Part shown: positions 1-8,624 of the stretch, in pieces | Layout of the letters: every line of letters begins with the position of its first letter | Numbering within the stretch: position 1 is the stretch's first letter | From: Actinomycetospora lutea | GTDB taxonomy: Bacteria; Actinomycetota; Actinomycetes; Mycobacteriales; Pseudonocardiaceae | Direction: 5' to 3' | Length of the DNA stretch: 64,000 nucleotides | Assembly (NCBI RefSeq): GCF_028737205.1 | Contig: NZ_JAQZAL010000004.1 | Coordinates: 1-64,000, forward strand | Notes under the pieces: model-generated | What the model was told of the DNA's origin: nothing | Databases searched by the model: none | The model's input: the letters and a program-made list of their open reading frames with translations, nothing else | Position numbers and translations under genes: made by a program

Positions 1-120
1 TCGACCAGCTCAAGGCGCCCGGGGACTCACCGAGCTCGGGGACCTCGGCGCACAGGGTGACAGAGATCGACGACACCACAGAGGCACTCCTCACCGCGAG
101 GCGAACCCACCCACCTCACC

Positions 121-294
121 GCAAGATCCCCGAAATTCAACGCTGCGCCACGCTACCGATTGTTCAGCACCGCCGGACGCCTCGCCCACCACGCGCGAAC
201 CCTCGTGCTCCACCTCGCCACCGCCCACGCCTGGAGCGAGCTGCTGCTCACCGGTCGGGCCGCGATCACCGCGGCCCTGGCCCGACCCGGCTGA
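121..294 (+). pseudogene. IS1380-type transposase, C-terminal fragment
   Basis: The last 57 codons of this frame, ending in a TGA, read like the tail of an IS1380-family DDE transposase, with a run around YRLFSTAGRLAHHARTL followed by a leucine/alanine-rich helix. The frame is closed upstream by a stop at 58-60, and no catalytic core is visible between the window edge and this point, so only a decayed 3' end remains. The family is assigned from the tail alone, from memory of the family. It marks the left edge as a mobile-element graveyard. Confidence 0.45.
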
Positions 295-490
295 CCGCAG
301 CCACCACTTCGTCCCCGACCAGGAACCCTCACCGGCCCGTGGAACCGGCGACCCGCCCGAGCGCGGCCAGATTGTCATGCCCAGCGAGCACAATCCCCGC
401 CATCACCGGCCACCGAGCAACGATGACCAACACCAAGATCATGAAAGATCCGGGCTAAAGAAGCGACCAGGTGCAACGTTCCGGCGTTGC

Positions 491-802
491 TCAGACAACC
501 TGGAGGATGCCCCCGGTGATTGCCGTGTGCTTCTCGTCGACGGCCCAGTCGCGCATCGTCACTGCCTCGAGGTTCGGGTGCGACGCGAATCCCGCGCCGA
601 GGTCGCTGTCGAGGAAGGCGCGGTATGCCGCCTCGTCCTCCCACACGTACACGCCCCCGTAACGTCCGTCGGATCCCTCGAGCCATATCTTGCCCACCAG
701 GCCTGGGAGCAGCGCGAACGCCGGTGCGATCTCGTCGCACGTCGCCGCCCAGCCCGCGGCGTCGATCCCCGTGATTCGGTACTCGATCACCGAGACGTGC
801 AT
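491..802 (-). CDS. YdhR/ABM-type putative monooxygenase, small
   Basis: This 103-residue protein is a single alpha/beta domain. It begins MHVSVIEYRITG, has PGLVGKIWLE and then GGVYVWEDEAAYRAFLDS, and ends shortly after SHPNLEAVTMRDW. That order is typical of the YdhR-like ferredoxin-fold monooxygenase or antibiotic-biosynthesis-monooxygenase-like family of about 100 residues. An AAGGGAGA Shine-Dalgarno sequence lies about eight bases before the ATG, which favours this start over longer frames. These proteins are cytoplasmic dimers and often lack cofactors; the substrate cannot be deduced. No partner gene is adjacent. Confidence 0.7.
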   Translation of the reverse strand: MHVSVIEYRITGIDAAGWAATCDEIAPAFALLPGLVGKIWLEGSDGRYGGVYVWEDEAAYRAFLDSDLGAGFASHPNLEAVTMRDWAVDEKHTAITGGILQVV

Positions 803-916
803 GTCATCTCCCTTTGCCGGAGTCATCGAGGGTGTGAGCCTTCTCCGGCCTCTCGGGTGGGCAAAGGGCCCTCCGGTTATATGTATGGAGGTCTTGGGGC
901 ACTGCCGAGGAGGGCT

Positions 917-1146
917 ATGAGTACTTTGTTGGCCCGGGCTCTTCACGGGCTGGTGGCTGGCTGCGGGGGTGTCGATAGACGAAGTGCCTTTCCTTCCGGT
1001 CACTTCTATCGTCTCGCTGTTCAACGAGCACGTGGCCGTGTACGAGGTGCACAACGACGGCAAATTGGCACGACTTCGGCTACGTCCTCGGCATCGCGCT
1101 GATCTTCTCCGGACCGGCGCGCATCGGCCGCTCCCACCGACCCTGA
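917..1146 (+). pseudogene. small membrane protein, two frameshifts
   Basis: A strong Shine-Dalgarno (GAGGAGGGCT) precedes an ATG that opens MSTLLARALHGLVAGC. The coding sense then continues in the next frame (IDEVPFLPVTSIVSLFNEH, then VYEVHNDG). It ends in the third frame (NWHDFGYVLGIALIFSGPAR) at a TGA. The pieces join into one roughly 75-residue protein with a hydrophobic C-terminal helix, so two single-base indels have broken it. The product family is not recognised. Either the gene is decaying or the sequence has indel errors here, as in several neighbours. Confidence 0.45.
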
Positions 1147-1279
1147 CCGCGTCGTCCGAGAGGCGGAATCGTGACCCCCGACCTGCTCTTGGGCCCGAGG
1201 TCGCGCCGCCGCCGGCTGCGTCGGTGCTGGACCGCCTGGCGGCGCTTCTCGGCCGGCGACCCCGAAGATCGTCGGACGA

Positions 1280-1519
1280 TCACGATGGTCGGGTGCCCCC
1301 GACCCGTCCGTGGAGGAAGTAGACGACGGGGACGACGCCCGCGGCGTTGATCAAGGTGATGGCAGCGGCCCACGCCGCCTTCTCACCCCGGATCTCGTGG
1401 CGGGGTCGCGGCGCGAGGTCGATCAACGCCGCGATCTTCAGGCCGATCTCGAGGCCGGCGGCGAAGACGATGGCTCGCTGGAGTCGGGGATCGAGGTCGT
1501 CCCACCGGGTGTTGCCCAC
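1280..1519 (-). CDS. small two-helix membrane protein
   Basis: The 79-residue product has one hydrophobic segment (AIVFAAGLEIGLKIAALIDL), a polar linker with a conserved-looking EIRG, and a second hydrophobic segment ending VVYFLHGR. This layout matches small actinobacterial membrane proteins related to the PLDc N-terminal/DUF5652 type. The GTG start was chosen because homologues as remembered begin close to the first helix. The frame stays open much further upstream, so an N-terminal extension is possible. Function is unknown. Confidence 0.5.
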   Translation of the reverse strand: MGNTRWDDLDPRLQRAIVFAAGLEIGLKIAALIDLAPRPRHEIRGEKAAWAAAITLINAAGVVPVVYFLHGRVGGTRPS

Positions 1520-1629
1520 GATGCCAGTGTCGTCGTTGTGGGCGTCGCGACGAGGACCGCTCGTCCTGAATCCGACGGCCGGTCGACCCGCGGCGCGGGA
1601 CTCGTCGAATTCGTCGCCGAGCGTGACCC

Positions 1630-1821
1630 TCAGACCGGCCCCCGACCGAGAAAGGAGGTCGTCCACCCGCCAGGCGCCCGAGCGATCACGGCGCCGCTGC
1701 GACGGTGCCACGGCGCCGGGAGGTCCTCGCTCACCGCCGACGTCGCCAGGCGCACGGCGCGGGCGGCCCGACCGTCGGCGTCGCCGTTCCGGGCCGCGCT
1801 GCGGCGGGTGTGCAGACTCAT
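1630..1821 (-). CDS. possible small coupled protein
   Basis: A 63-residue frame starts with an ATG that overlaps the stop of the DUF4389 reading frame as ATGA, a geometry usual for translational coupling. The product is arginine/alanine rich with no recognised domain. Because the upstream gene is frameshifted and codon use in this frame is not clearly better than in the other frames, the call is weak. It may instead be an N-terminal remnant belonging to the membrane protein encoded just downstream. Confidence 0.25.
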   Translation of the reverse strand: MSLHTRRSAARNGDADGRAARAVRLATSAVSEDLPAPWHRRSGAVIARAPGGWTTSFLGRGPV

Positions 1822-2617
1822 GTCGTCGCGGGTGTGTCGGCGCCGCGCGGTGCTTCGGCCCGGTCGGAACCCTGCTCGACGGCGCCGACGTCGGCGGCGG
1901 GCTCGGCGGCCTCGCCGCCGCTCGAGAGGTCGGTCGGCGACGGCGGGCGGGGGGCCGGCTCGGCGCCACCCTGGTCGAGCCGGAACGGTGGGTAGGTGTC
2001 GGTCATCAGCGTCACGTAGGCCACCACGCGCAGCACCCACCGGTTGAGGCCCATCGCGGCGTCGTAGAGCCCGCGGCTGTAGCGGCCGGTGAACAGCAGG
2101 CCGACGGCAGCGATGAGAACGAGCAGGGTGATCAGCCCGGTCTGGGTGTACGTCACGACCGTCCCGTTCTCGTCGGAGATGGTGGTGCTGGTGCCGAGGA
2201 GGATCGCGAGGATCAGGTAGTGCGGAATGGCCAGCAGCCACCACTTGACCAGGGCGAGCCCGCGCGACAACCGCTCGGGGTAGTCGATGTCGATCTGGGC
2301 CGGGTAGTCGGGGCGGTCGGCGAGGGTGAACGGGGGGTAGCGGTCGGTGCCGTTGGCGGAGTAGCCGTAATAGCCGACCCGCCAGGCCCAGCGCAGCACC
2401 CCGAGGTTGAACTCGAAGAGCATCGCGGATAGTGGCTCGTGATCACGATGGCGACCAGGGCCACCAGGGTGAGGACCGCGAAGGCGACGCCGAGCAGCGC
2501 GAGCACGAGCACGTGGGGTATCAGTAGCAGCCATTTCACCAGCCACAGCGCCCGGCTCGGGTCCGGCTCGAGCTGTGCGGTGACGCGGACGGGAAGAATG
2601 CGATCGGTGTCGGCCAT
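1818..2617 (-). pseudogene. DUF4389 membrane protein, frameshifted
   Basis: The protein sense starts [18 protein letters not shown] and runs through [19 protein letters not shown], a transmembrane segment, to VITSHYP. It continues one frame over as [16 protein letters not shown], then the family-like [22 protein letters not shown] (joined here by eye), a second [11 protein letters not shown] repeat and two further membrane segments. Together these form the internal duplication typical of DUF4389 proteins. One base appears to be missing near 2428-2435. The 800-base span is one short of a multiple of three, consistent with a single deletion or a sequencing error. Role unknown. Confidence 0.7.
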
Positions 2618-2739
2618 GGCGGAACGGAACGTGCCCGCGGGTTTGTGGAGCAGGGCCGTCGGACCCCGTCGGCGAATCCTGTCGGCCCGACTGCTGTCGG
2701 AGCCGCCGAGGAGGTCGCTGGAGTGCTGCTGCCGGCCCG

Positions 2740-2882
2740 GACCAGGGGTCGAGGGTCGTGGGGATGACCGATGACGCGTTGGGCCCCCTCGAACCACCCG
2801 TCGAAGGCCGTCCCAGTCGAGGACCACGAAGTCACCGAGCCCGGGATCCGCGAGTCGGAACGCCGCGCCGACCCGCTCTGGT
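2740..2882 (-). pseudogene. DUF427-domain fragment, frameshifted
   Basis: The minus strand reads [26 protein letters not shown] in one frame (written across two adjacent segments) and continues one frame over as [19 protein letters not shown]. Joined, this resembles the region just before the conserved HPRDP motif of DUF427 proteins. The rest of the domain is not visible on either side, so this is a remnant. Confidence is limited by the short length. Confidence 0.3.
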
Positions 2883-3024
2883 CGAGCGTCCGAACGGTGA
2901 GGACCTGCCCCTGGGCGGTCCGAAGCCGGCTTCGGCATGTCGCCGTCGCCGGGGCGGCCTTCCCATCTGACGAGGACCGCTGCGGGGTCTACCCGTACTG
3001 AGACGTAGCTCACACAATCGAGGG

Positions 3025-3429
3025 ATGGACGAGACATTCGCCGCGGCGGTCCCGACGTGGGCCACCGAGGCGCTCTCCGAGGTCTACGACCCCTGCTGCC
3101 AGGACAGAGGAATCTCTGTGGTCGACATGGGACTTCTGCGCTCGGTGTCGGTGCACGAGGGCCACGCTCGTGTCGAGCTGCTGCTCACCTCTGGGTGGTG
3201 CCCGTTCGCCTCCCGCGTGCTGAACGACGTGCAGCAGGTGGTCGCCGACCAGCCGGGCGTCGCGTCGTGCGAGGTCGAGGTCGTCTGGGACGAGGCATGG
3301 ACCAGCGATCGGCTCTCGGAGTCGGCGGCGCGCAAGCTGCGGTTCCTCCCCGAGCCCGCCGCCGTCGCGGACCGCGACGCCTACGTCGCCAGCCACCACA
3401 CACCGAGGGGACCAGCTCATGATCGGTGA
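3025..3429 (+). CDS. DUF59/MIP18-family metal-sulfur assembly protein
   Basis: This 134-residue protein has the DUF59 (MIP18/PaaD/SufT-like) layout: an N-terminal helix, VYDPCCQDRGISVVDMGLL, a strand, and LLTSGWCPFASRV with the conserved cysteine at residue 59. Family members help assemble iron-sulfur clusters or metal centres on client enzymes. The ATG is preceded by a GAGGG-type Shine-Dalgarno. Its 3' end overlaps the following amidohydrolase by 11 bases, so the two are one transcription unit. It is a shorter paralogue of the DUF59 gene at 57682 in the monooxygenase operon, where the partner order is reversed. It is intact although its left-hand neighbours are broken. Confidence 0.75.
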   Translation: MDETFAAAVPTWATEALSEVYDPCCQDRGISVVDMGLLRSVSVHEGHARVELLLTSGWCPFASRVLNDVQQVVADQPGVASCEVEVVWDEAWTSDRLSESAARKLRFLPEPAAVADRDAYVASHHTPRGPAHDR

Positions 3430-4429
3430 CGCGTTCGTCTTCGACGGGGTCGCCCACCCGTTCAACTTCGACCCGAAGAACGCCTTCAACCGCGACGGCG
3501 AGCTCTTCGCCAACCACATCTACGCTTTTCACAACGCGCTGACCCCGGACGACCAGCCGAAGCTGCCCCCCGAAGATTTCCTGCGCACCTGGACGCCGTC
3601 GGAGATCCACGAGATGGTCTACGACCACTCCGACACGGACATGCTTGTGGCCATGCCACTGCCGTTAACCGACCTGTTCCGGGACGGCCTTTCACCGTGG
3701 GAGGAGTGCGCGCAGCTCGCGGCGAACGACCCGGAGCGCACCGTCTTCTGGGGCTCGGTCAATCCGCTGGAGGGGCGCAAGGCGCTCGACCTTATGGAAC
3801 GGCAGGTCGGCGAGTTCAACGCGCGGGCGTTCAAGTTCTACAACGTGCGCTACGACTTCGGTACCCCGGTGCCCTGGCGCATGGACGACCCGAAGCTCGC
3901 CTTCCCGATCTTCGAGAAGGCGCAGCAGCTGGGCGTGAACCTGATCGGGGTGCACAAGGGGGTGCCGCTCGGTCCGCAGCCCATCGAGCACACGCAGACC
4001 TGGGACATGGACGGGGCCGCGGCGAACTTCCCCGACATCAACTTCGTCATCTACCACGTGGGCCTTCCGTTCCTCGACGAGGTCTGCTGGCAGCTCATCC
4101 GCTATCCAAATCTCTACGCTTCACTTGCCGCCACGATCAACTTCGTGGTCCGGGCACCGCGGATGTTCGCTGAGATCCTGGGGAAGCTGCTGTTCTGGTG
4201 CGGTGAGGACAAGATCGTGTACGGGTCGGAGGCGCCCATATGGCAGCCGCAGTGGGCGCTGCAGGCCTTCCGCGACTTCACCATCCCGCAGGACCTGTGT
4301 GATGGGTACGGCTACCCGCAGCTCACCGACCAGGCCAAGCGCAAGATTCTCGGCGAGAACCTGCTGCGCCTGCACGGGATGGACCCGGCGGAGACCTCGG
4401 CGAGACTCGGGCGGCCGCAGCAGCACTGA
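3419..4429 (+). CDS. amidohydrolase-2 paralogue with altered metal site
   Basis: The 336-residue protein is homologous over most of its length to the amidohydrolase at 56624. Shared stretches include LGVN-I-VHKG, the (Y/E)HVGLP block, a GELLFW- or GKLLFW-type segment and KKILG/KRKILGENLLRLHG. The canonical HxH after strand 1 is here D-G-V-A-H, so the first histidine is lost. The late aspartate of the FGSD motif is glutamate (YGSEAPIW). Metal binding may therefore be weakened or changed. It forms a pair with the upstream DUF59 gene. Known members of this family sit in propane, THF and mimABCD monooxygenase clusters, where their role is not settled. Confidence 0.75.
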   Translation: MIGDAFVFDGVAHPFNFDPKNAFNRDGELFANHIYAFHNALTPDDQPKLPPEDFLRTWTPSEIHEMVYDHSDTDMLVAMPLPLTDLFRDGLSPWEECAQLAANDPERTVFWGSVNPLEGRKALDLMERQVGEFNARAFKFYNVRYDFGTPVPWRMDDPKLAFPIFEKAQQLGVNLIGVHKGVPLGPQPIEHTQTWDMDGAAANFPDINFVIYHVGLPFLDEVCWQLIRYPNLYASLAATINFVVRAPRMFAEILGKLLFWCGEDKIVYGSEAPIWQPQWALQAFRDFTIPQDLCDGYGYPQLTDQAKRKILGENLLRLHGMDPAETSARLGRPQQH

Positions 4430-4876
4430 GGGCCCGCCACGCCGCGATCAGGCGTGCGCAGATCGCCGGCCGTCAGGTCGGCGACGAAGCCGCGAACATC
4501 TCGTCGCGGTCCTGCCCGCGCTCGGGATCGGACCGCAGAAGCTCTGAGCCTCACGCTCCTCGGCGGAACGATCGACTGGTACTTCGGCGGGCAGGACAAT
4601 TCGGTCGGCAAGTCATCGACCCTGCGGCCGGCGCTGCAACCAGCCGCGGCAGCCCGCGAGCTCGTTCGCCTCAAGCGCACCGCCTCCACCAGTCCCAGTG
4701 CGCTTCAAGCCCTTGTAGCCAGGCGTGGCTGAGTGAGGATGGTATGCCCGCCGACGGGCACCGATGTGCGCACAGAGCAGGCCGCTCGCGGAGACGGACG
4801 TTCTTGTAAAGAGCAACTCGGCCTCGTACGTCTGCGGGGCAAGCGCGATCCCATCGCGATGGTTGTCAACGGCGGC
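4430..4876 (+). other. 447-base stretch without a recognisable gene
   Basis: This spacer lies between the amidohydrolase gene and the left end of the IS21-type element. Several short open frames exist on both strands, but none shows a start with a ribosome binding site or a recognisable domain. I see no repeat or promoter that stands out. It may hold remnants of a gene interrupted by the insertion sequence. Confidence 0.4.
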
Positions 4877-4918
4877 TGAACCTGGACCCCCTGGCGACGG
4901 CCGAATATGGACCCCCCC
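4877..4918 (+). repeat. left terminal inverted repeat of the IS21 element
   Basis: This 42-base end begins TGAACCTGGACCCCCTGGCG and contains a second TGGACCCCCC core about 18 bases further in. It aligns with the reverse complement of the right end with only a handful of mismatches. Confidence 0.75.
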
Positions 4919-4936
4919 GCCTGGTTGTTGATCTCG

Positions 4937-5758
4937 TCAGTCGTCGGTCTTGCCGGCGGCGGGGACGCGGCCGAGGTTGCGGTCCTTGAGCCGATAGCTG
5001 TCGCCCTTGAGGGAGACGACCTCGGCGTGATGCACCAATCGGTCGATCATCGCGGCGGCGACGACGTCGTCACCGAAGACCTCGCCCCAGTGGCCGAAGG
5101 GCTTGTTGCTGGTGACGATCAGCGAGGCTTGCTCGTAGCGCGAGGACACGAGCTGGAAGAACAGGTTGGCCGCCTCGGCCTCGAACGGGATATAGCCGAC
5201 CTCGTCGATGATCAGCAGCGGGACCCGGCCCAGCTTGGTCAGCTCGGCCTGCAACCGGCCGGCGTGGTGGGCCTCGGCGAGGCGGGCGACCCACTCGGCA
5301 GCGGTGGCGAACAGGGTGCGGTGCCCGGCCTGACAGGCCCGAACCCCGAGCCCGATGGCCAGGTGGGTCTTGCCGGTGCCCGGCGGCCCGAGGAACACCA
5401 CGTTCTCGCGGGCGGTGATGAAGTCCAGCGTCCCGAGGTGGGCCAGGACCTCGCGCTTGAGCGAGCGCTGATGCTCGACGTCGAAGTCCTCGAGGCTCTT
5501 GCGGGCCGGGAAGCGGGCGGCGCGGATGCGGCCCTCGCCGCCGTGGGCCTCGCGGGCGGCGACCTCGCGTTGCAGACAGGCGGCCAGGAACTCCTCGTGG
5601 GTCCAGGACTCGGCCCGAGCCCGTTCGGCCAGGCGCTCGACCGCCGCCGCCAGCGACGGAGCCTTGAGCGCCCGGGTCAGGAACGCCAGTTCCGAGGCCA
5701 CGTTGCGCCCGCTGATGGGCGCGCCGGCCGAGGACCTGGCCGGGGACTGGGCGGGCAT
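4937..5758 (-). CDS. istB: IS21 helper ATPase IstB
   Basis: The 273-residue protein is a full-length IstB-type AAA+ ATPase. The Walker A motif is VFLGPPGTGKTHLAIGLG, Walker B is PLLIIDEVGYIPFE, and the sensor region is SLIVTSNKPFGHWGEVFGDD. It stimulates target capture and strand transfer by the IstA transposase. Its ATG overlaps the istA stop in a TGATG arrangement, so the two are translationally coupled. It is the best preserved part of the element. Confidence 0.9.
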   Translation of the reverse strand: MPAQSPARSSAGAPISGRNVASELAFLTRALKAPSLAAAVERLAERARAESWTHEEFLAACLQREVAAREAHGGEGRIRAARFPARKSLEDFDVEHQRSLKREVLAHLGTLDFITARENVVFLGPPGTGKTHLAIGLGVRACQAGHRTLFATAAEWVARLAEAHHAGRLQAELTKLGRVPLLIIDEVGYIPFEAEAANLFFQLVSSRYEQASLIVTSNKPFGHWGEVFGDDVVAAAMIDRLVHHAEVVSLKGDSYRLKDRNLGRVPAAGKTDD

Positions 5759-7028
5759 CAGACCGCCTCGCCCATGTCGTCGCCCATGTCGTCGCGCATG
5801 TCGTCGCGCATGTCGTCGAGGCCGAACATGCGGTCGTAGTCGGCCAGATCGCGGCAGGCGACGTCCTCGCCGCGGGGAGCCGCGGGCCGCTCGCGGTAGG
5901 CCTGCCGCAGCCGGGCAGCCGCGTCAGCGTGGGCAGGGTCGGTGATGCTCTGGTGCCGCGCCCAGCACCGAACATGGCGGGCGACCTGCTGCCCGTCGAG
6001 GGTCGCGGTGACCTGCTCGAGGTCGGCGCTGACGATGATCCGGCGCCCGACCGCGGCCGGGTGCACCGAGTAGTCGTTGCCGTCCAGGCGGACATAGTGG
6101 TCCCGCGGCAGCCGCAGACTGGTCGTCCAGCCCGAGGACGGCGCCACCGGCGGCAGCGCCACCATCGCGGCCCGATCCGCCTTCCACCGCTCGACCGGCC
6201 GGGCGCCGAGCCGGCGGTGGTGACGCTGGTTGGCCCGCGCCAACCAACACCCCGAGCTGAGCGTTGAAGTCCCCGGGACCGCCGAACGAGCGGCCGGGCA
6301 GGAACGAGGTCTCCATGTACTCGTTGGCCCGCTCGACCAGGCCCTTGGCCTCCGGGTCGCGTGGTCGGCAGAGGATCACCTTGATCCCCAGCGCGCCGCG
6401 GAACCCGTGCATGGCCTCGGTCAGCTGCGGGCGTCCGGCGCGCCAGGAGCCGACCGCGGACTCGTTGTCCCACACCAGCGCCCAGCGGCACAGCCCCCCA
6501 GCCCGAGAGCAGCGCCCAGTGCCCGGCGATCAGGTCCGGGCCCTGCCTGCTCGGGAGCATGCGGGCGGTCATCACCCGTGAGTAGCCCGAGACCATCACC
6601 AGCACCGGCGGCGTCCCGACCTGGCCGGCGCCCAGCGGCACCGGCGTCGGCGGGAACCACAGGTCGCACTGAGCGAGCTCGCCGGGCCGGTACTCGGTGC
6701 GCGACGACGGGTCCGCCGGCAGGTACAGCGGGCGCAGCTCCCGGACCCGGTCCTTGAGCACCGTCAGCGAGCGGGTCCAGCCGATCCTCTCGGCGATCAC
6801 CGTGGCCGGCATCGTCGGCACGTCCGAGAGCAACTCCCGGACCTGCGCCTCCACCTCGTCGACGATCGAGCCCTTCGCCGGGCGCTGGTACTTCGGTGGC
6901 TCGTCGGCGGCCAGCGCCCGGCGCACCGTGTTCCGCCCGACCCCGAGCCGGCGGGCGATCGCCATGATCGGCACCCCCTCGCCCCGATGCAGACGACGGA
7001 TCTCCGCCCAGTCCTCCACCTTCAGCAC
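5758..7028 (-). pseudogene. istA: IS21 transposase IstA, two frameshifts
   Basis: Protein sense starts MLKVEDWAEIRRLHRGEGVP with a helix-turn-helix (IARRLGVGRNTVRRAL), then enters the DDE domain (GELAQCDLWFPP). It changes frame near 6490 (resuming VWDNESAVGSW) and again near 6240 (resuming WLARANQRHHR). It then runs to the C-terminal region (LPRDHYVRLDGNDYSVHP). Each break is explained by one base. Joined, the length is that of a normal IstA of about 420 residues. As written it cannot make a whole transposase. The C-terminus carries an acidic four-copy repeat. Confidence 0.85.
5771..5818 (-). repeat. four tandem 12-bp units in the istA 3' end
   Basis: Four consecutive 12-base units differing only at their second base (CCCATGTCGTCG twice, then CGCATGTCGTCG twice) encode DDMR, DDMR, DDMG, DDMG near the C-terminus of IstA. 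Because the unit is a multiple of three, copy number can change without disturbing the frame. Confidence 0.8.
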
Positions 7029-7042
7029 CCCTTCCCATCAGC

Positions 7043-7084
7043 AGGGGGGTCCAGATTCACCCGTCGCCAGGGGGTCAGGATTCA
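7043..7084 (-). repeat. right terminal inverted repeat of the IS21 element
   Basis: Read on the minus strand this end begins TGAATCCTGACCCCCTGGCG and contains a second TGGACCCCCC core, matching the left end. It lies just upstream of the istA start, where the element's promoter is expected. Confidence 0.75.
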
Positions 7085-7429
7085 GGCGTCGTCAGCAATG
7101 GTGTGTCCTTGTCATTCGGCGACTTTCGACATGATAGTGCAGTACTGGTCACCATCAGGGCGCACCTCGCGCCGGGCGTGGCGGCGGGAAGACGAATAGA
7201 CCGGTGTACGTCCCGGACCCGGGCTCCAAAACACCAAGACGGCCCGCCTGTTCCGGCCGCTCCCGGCGGCCACATGAGCGGTGGGAGCAACTTGTCAACA
7301 ACGGCGGTGATCTTCACACGAGCAGGTCGTGGAGAACAGCGATGTCAACTGGTGCGCGCAGAGGAGGTCCATGAGGTTCGCCGCGCCACCACAGTTGCTG
7401 GTCGAGGCTGTGTGAGGCGGAGCGCGGGA
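7085..7429 (+). other. 345-base spacer, nothing recognisable
   Basis: The stretch between the IS21 right end and the first tRNA-like repeat has short open frames on both strands but none with a convincing start or domain. It is somewhat less GC-rich than the surrounding genes. I see no further mobile-element ends here. Confidence 0.35.
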
Positions 7430-7472
7430 ATCTCTTGATCCGTTGGTTGTGGCTTCGAGTCCCACGGGGCCC
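7430..7472 (+). repeat. tRNA-Lys 3'-end fragment, copy 1 (att-like)
   Basis: These 43 bases run from an anticodon-loop-like CTCTTGA through the variable region, the T arm (TTCGAGTCCCAC) and an acceptor-strand GGGGCCC. They resemble the 3' half of an actinobacterial tRNA-Lys(CUU). No 5' half precedes it, so it is not a tRNA gene. A second copy with one mismatch is at 9988. tRNA 3' ends are classical attachment cores for integrating elements, so this is probably an att scar. Confidence 0.65.
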
Positions 7473-7526
7473 ACAAGCTTCTGACCAGGAGCGTTGCTGG
7501 CGGGCCTGATGATCGAGAACCTCGTA

Positions 7527-7940
7527 CTATGGCTCGAAGATTCGGTCGTGGCGCGGGTCGGGAGACGCGACACGCTGCCGACCAGCGCAGACGGCGCAGG
7601 AGCGCCTGGCAGCGCTTGCTTGTTCAGAAGCATCGGGCGTGTCGGAAGGCGACCCGGCCAGCGGGTGGTCCGCGGCGAGCTCCGGGCGCGCACTGGGCGG
7701 CCGCGGTTCGTTGTCGCCCTCGACGTGACGTCGTGCAGCCGCGCCGACAGCGCCATCTAGGTCCTGTAGGTCTTGTAGGCAGCTGCGAAGAGACACCGGC
7801 GTTGACCGGCCACCCCGGGCCATCGTCGTGCCGGTCCAACCCTCGTCGAGCAGCAGCGCGTGCGCCGCTCTCAGCACCGCCCGCTCGGTCTGGCGGGCCT
7901 GCTCGCGCCGCACGGGGCTGCCGGAGAGCCGGCGGGTCAT
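7527..7940 (-). pseudogene. TetR-family regulator, decayed
   Basis: The N-terminus is a clear TetR helix-turn-helix entry (RREQARQTERAVLRAAHALL, then LDEGWTGTTMA). The sense then slips frame: the expected recognition helix and YKTF motif appear only as scattered pieces in the other two frames, for example AYKTY and later ARLHDVTSRATTNRGRP. At least two indels have broken it. It is divergent from the intact cupin gene at 8008, which it may once have controlled. It lies between the two tRNA-like repeats. Confidence 0.6.
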
Positions 7941-8007
7941 TGTGCTCCTCCGACGTCCGGTTCAGGCTTCCTGTACCCAACGAACCACTCAGACCGGGTA
8001 GGGACCC

Positions 8008-8457
8008 ATGGCCGACCCGCTCACTTCCCTCCACGGCGTCGCACCCACCTCCCGAGAGGTCCTGACCTTCGCGGGAGTGACCCTCGTGGTCCACGTCGAC
8101 GGGGCCACGACCGGCGGGGCGTTCTCGGTCCTCGAGGAGCTGCCGCCCCTGTCGGACACCCCGCTGCACGTCCACGAGAACGAGGACGAGTACTTCCACG
8201 CCGTCGAGGGCGAACACGTGATCCGGATCGGCGATCGGGAGCACCGGCTCGCCCCGGGCGAGAGCGTGTTCGCCCCGCGAGGGACCCCGCATGCGCAGCG
8301 GCGGGTAACGCCCGGCGAGGGGCGCGTCCTCGTCGTCATCTCCCCGCCCGGTCTCGAGGGCTTCTTCCGTCACCTCGCCGCCGCGGAGGCCCACGGCAGC
8401 CTCGATAGTGAGGCCCGCGAGTCGGCCTCCCGCGAGTACCGGATCACCTGGCTTTAG
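8008..8457 (+). CDS. cupin-domain protein
   Basis: The 149-residue protein is a single-domain cupin. Motif 1 is PLHVHENEDEYFHAVEGEH, with metal-type residues H-x-H-x5-E and a following H. Motif 2 is FAPRGTPHAQRR. The fold binds a divalent metal in a beta barrel and is used by dioxygenases, isomerases and sensors, so the reaction cannot be named. It is intact, in contrast to the divergent TetR remnant. The 67-base gap between their starts probably held a shared promoter. Confidence 0.8.
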   Translation: MADPLTSLHGVAPTSREVLTFAGVTLVVHVDGATTGGAFSVLEELPPLSDTPLHVHENEDEYFHAVEGEHVIRIGDREHRLAPGESVFAPRGTPHAQRRVTPGEGRVLVVISPPGLEGFFRHLAAAEAHGSLDSEARESASREYRITWL

Positions 8458-8624
8458 GTCGGTCCGATCCTGCCCGTCGTCGCCCTGCCGCCGAAAGCCA
8501 ACAGCCAGATCAGGACCTGGAAGAGCCCGGGCGGCTCTGGTCGCCTCAATCCGTGAACAGGCTCTCGGTTACTGGATCGCCGCCCCCGCACCTCCGGCGA
8601 CCTCCGGGGAGAGGCTCTTGAGCC

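Larger units (their letters stand above)
4877..7084 (-). mobile_element. IS21-family insertion sequence, about 2.2 kb
   Basis: The element is bounded by imperfect inverted repeats of about 42 bases and carries istA then istB on the minus strand, the standard IS21 layout. Each end has two copies of a TGGACCCCC-like core, as in the multiple terminal sub-repeats of this family. istA has two frameshifts while istB is open, so the element is probably not autonomous unless these are sequencing errors. I could not see a convincing target-site duplication: the flanks read CGGC on the left and GGCG on the right. Confidence 0.8.

Noticed and set aside
2996-3024. TGAGAC half site and the string ACAATCGAGGG before the left DUF59 gene, resembling the region at 60580
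   Set aside because: Only one half of the GTCTC/GAGAC palindrome is present, and the shared 11-base string is simply part of the ribosome binding site here. Too weak to claim common control.
4871-7090. Target-site duplication of the IS21 element
   Set aside because: The bases next to the two ends (CGGC and GGCG) do not match as a direct repeat of the usual length.
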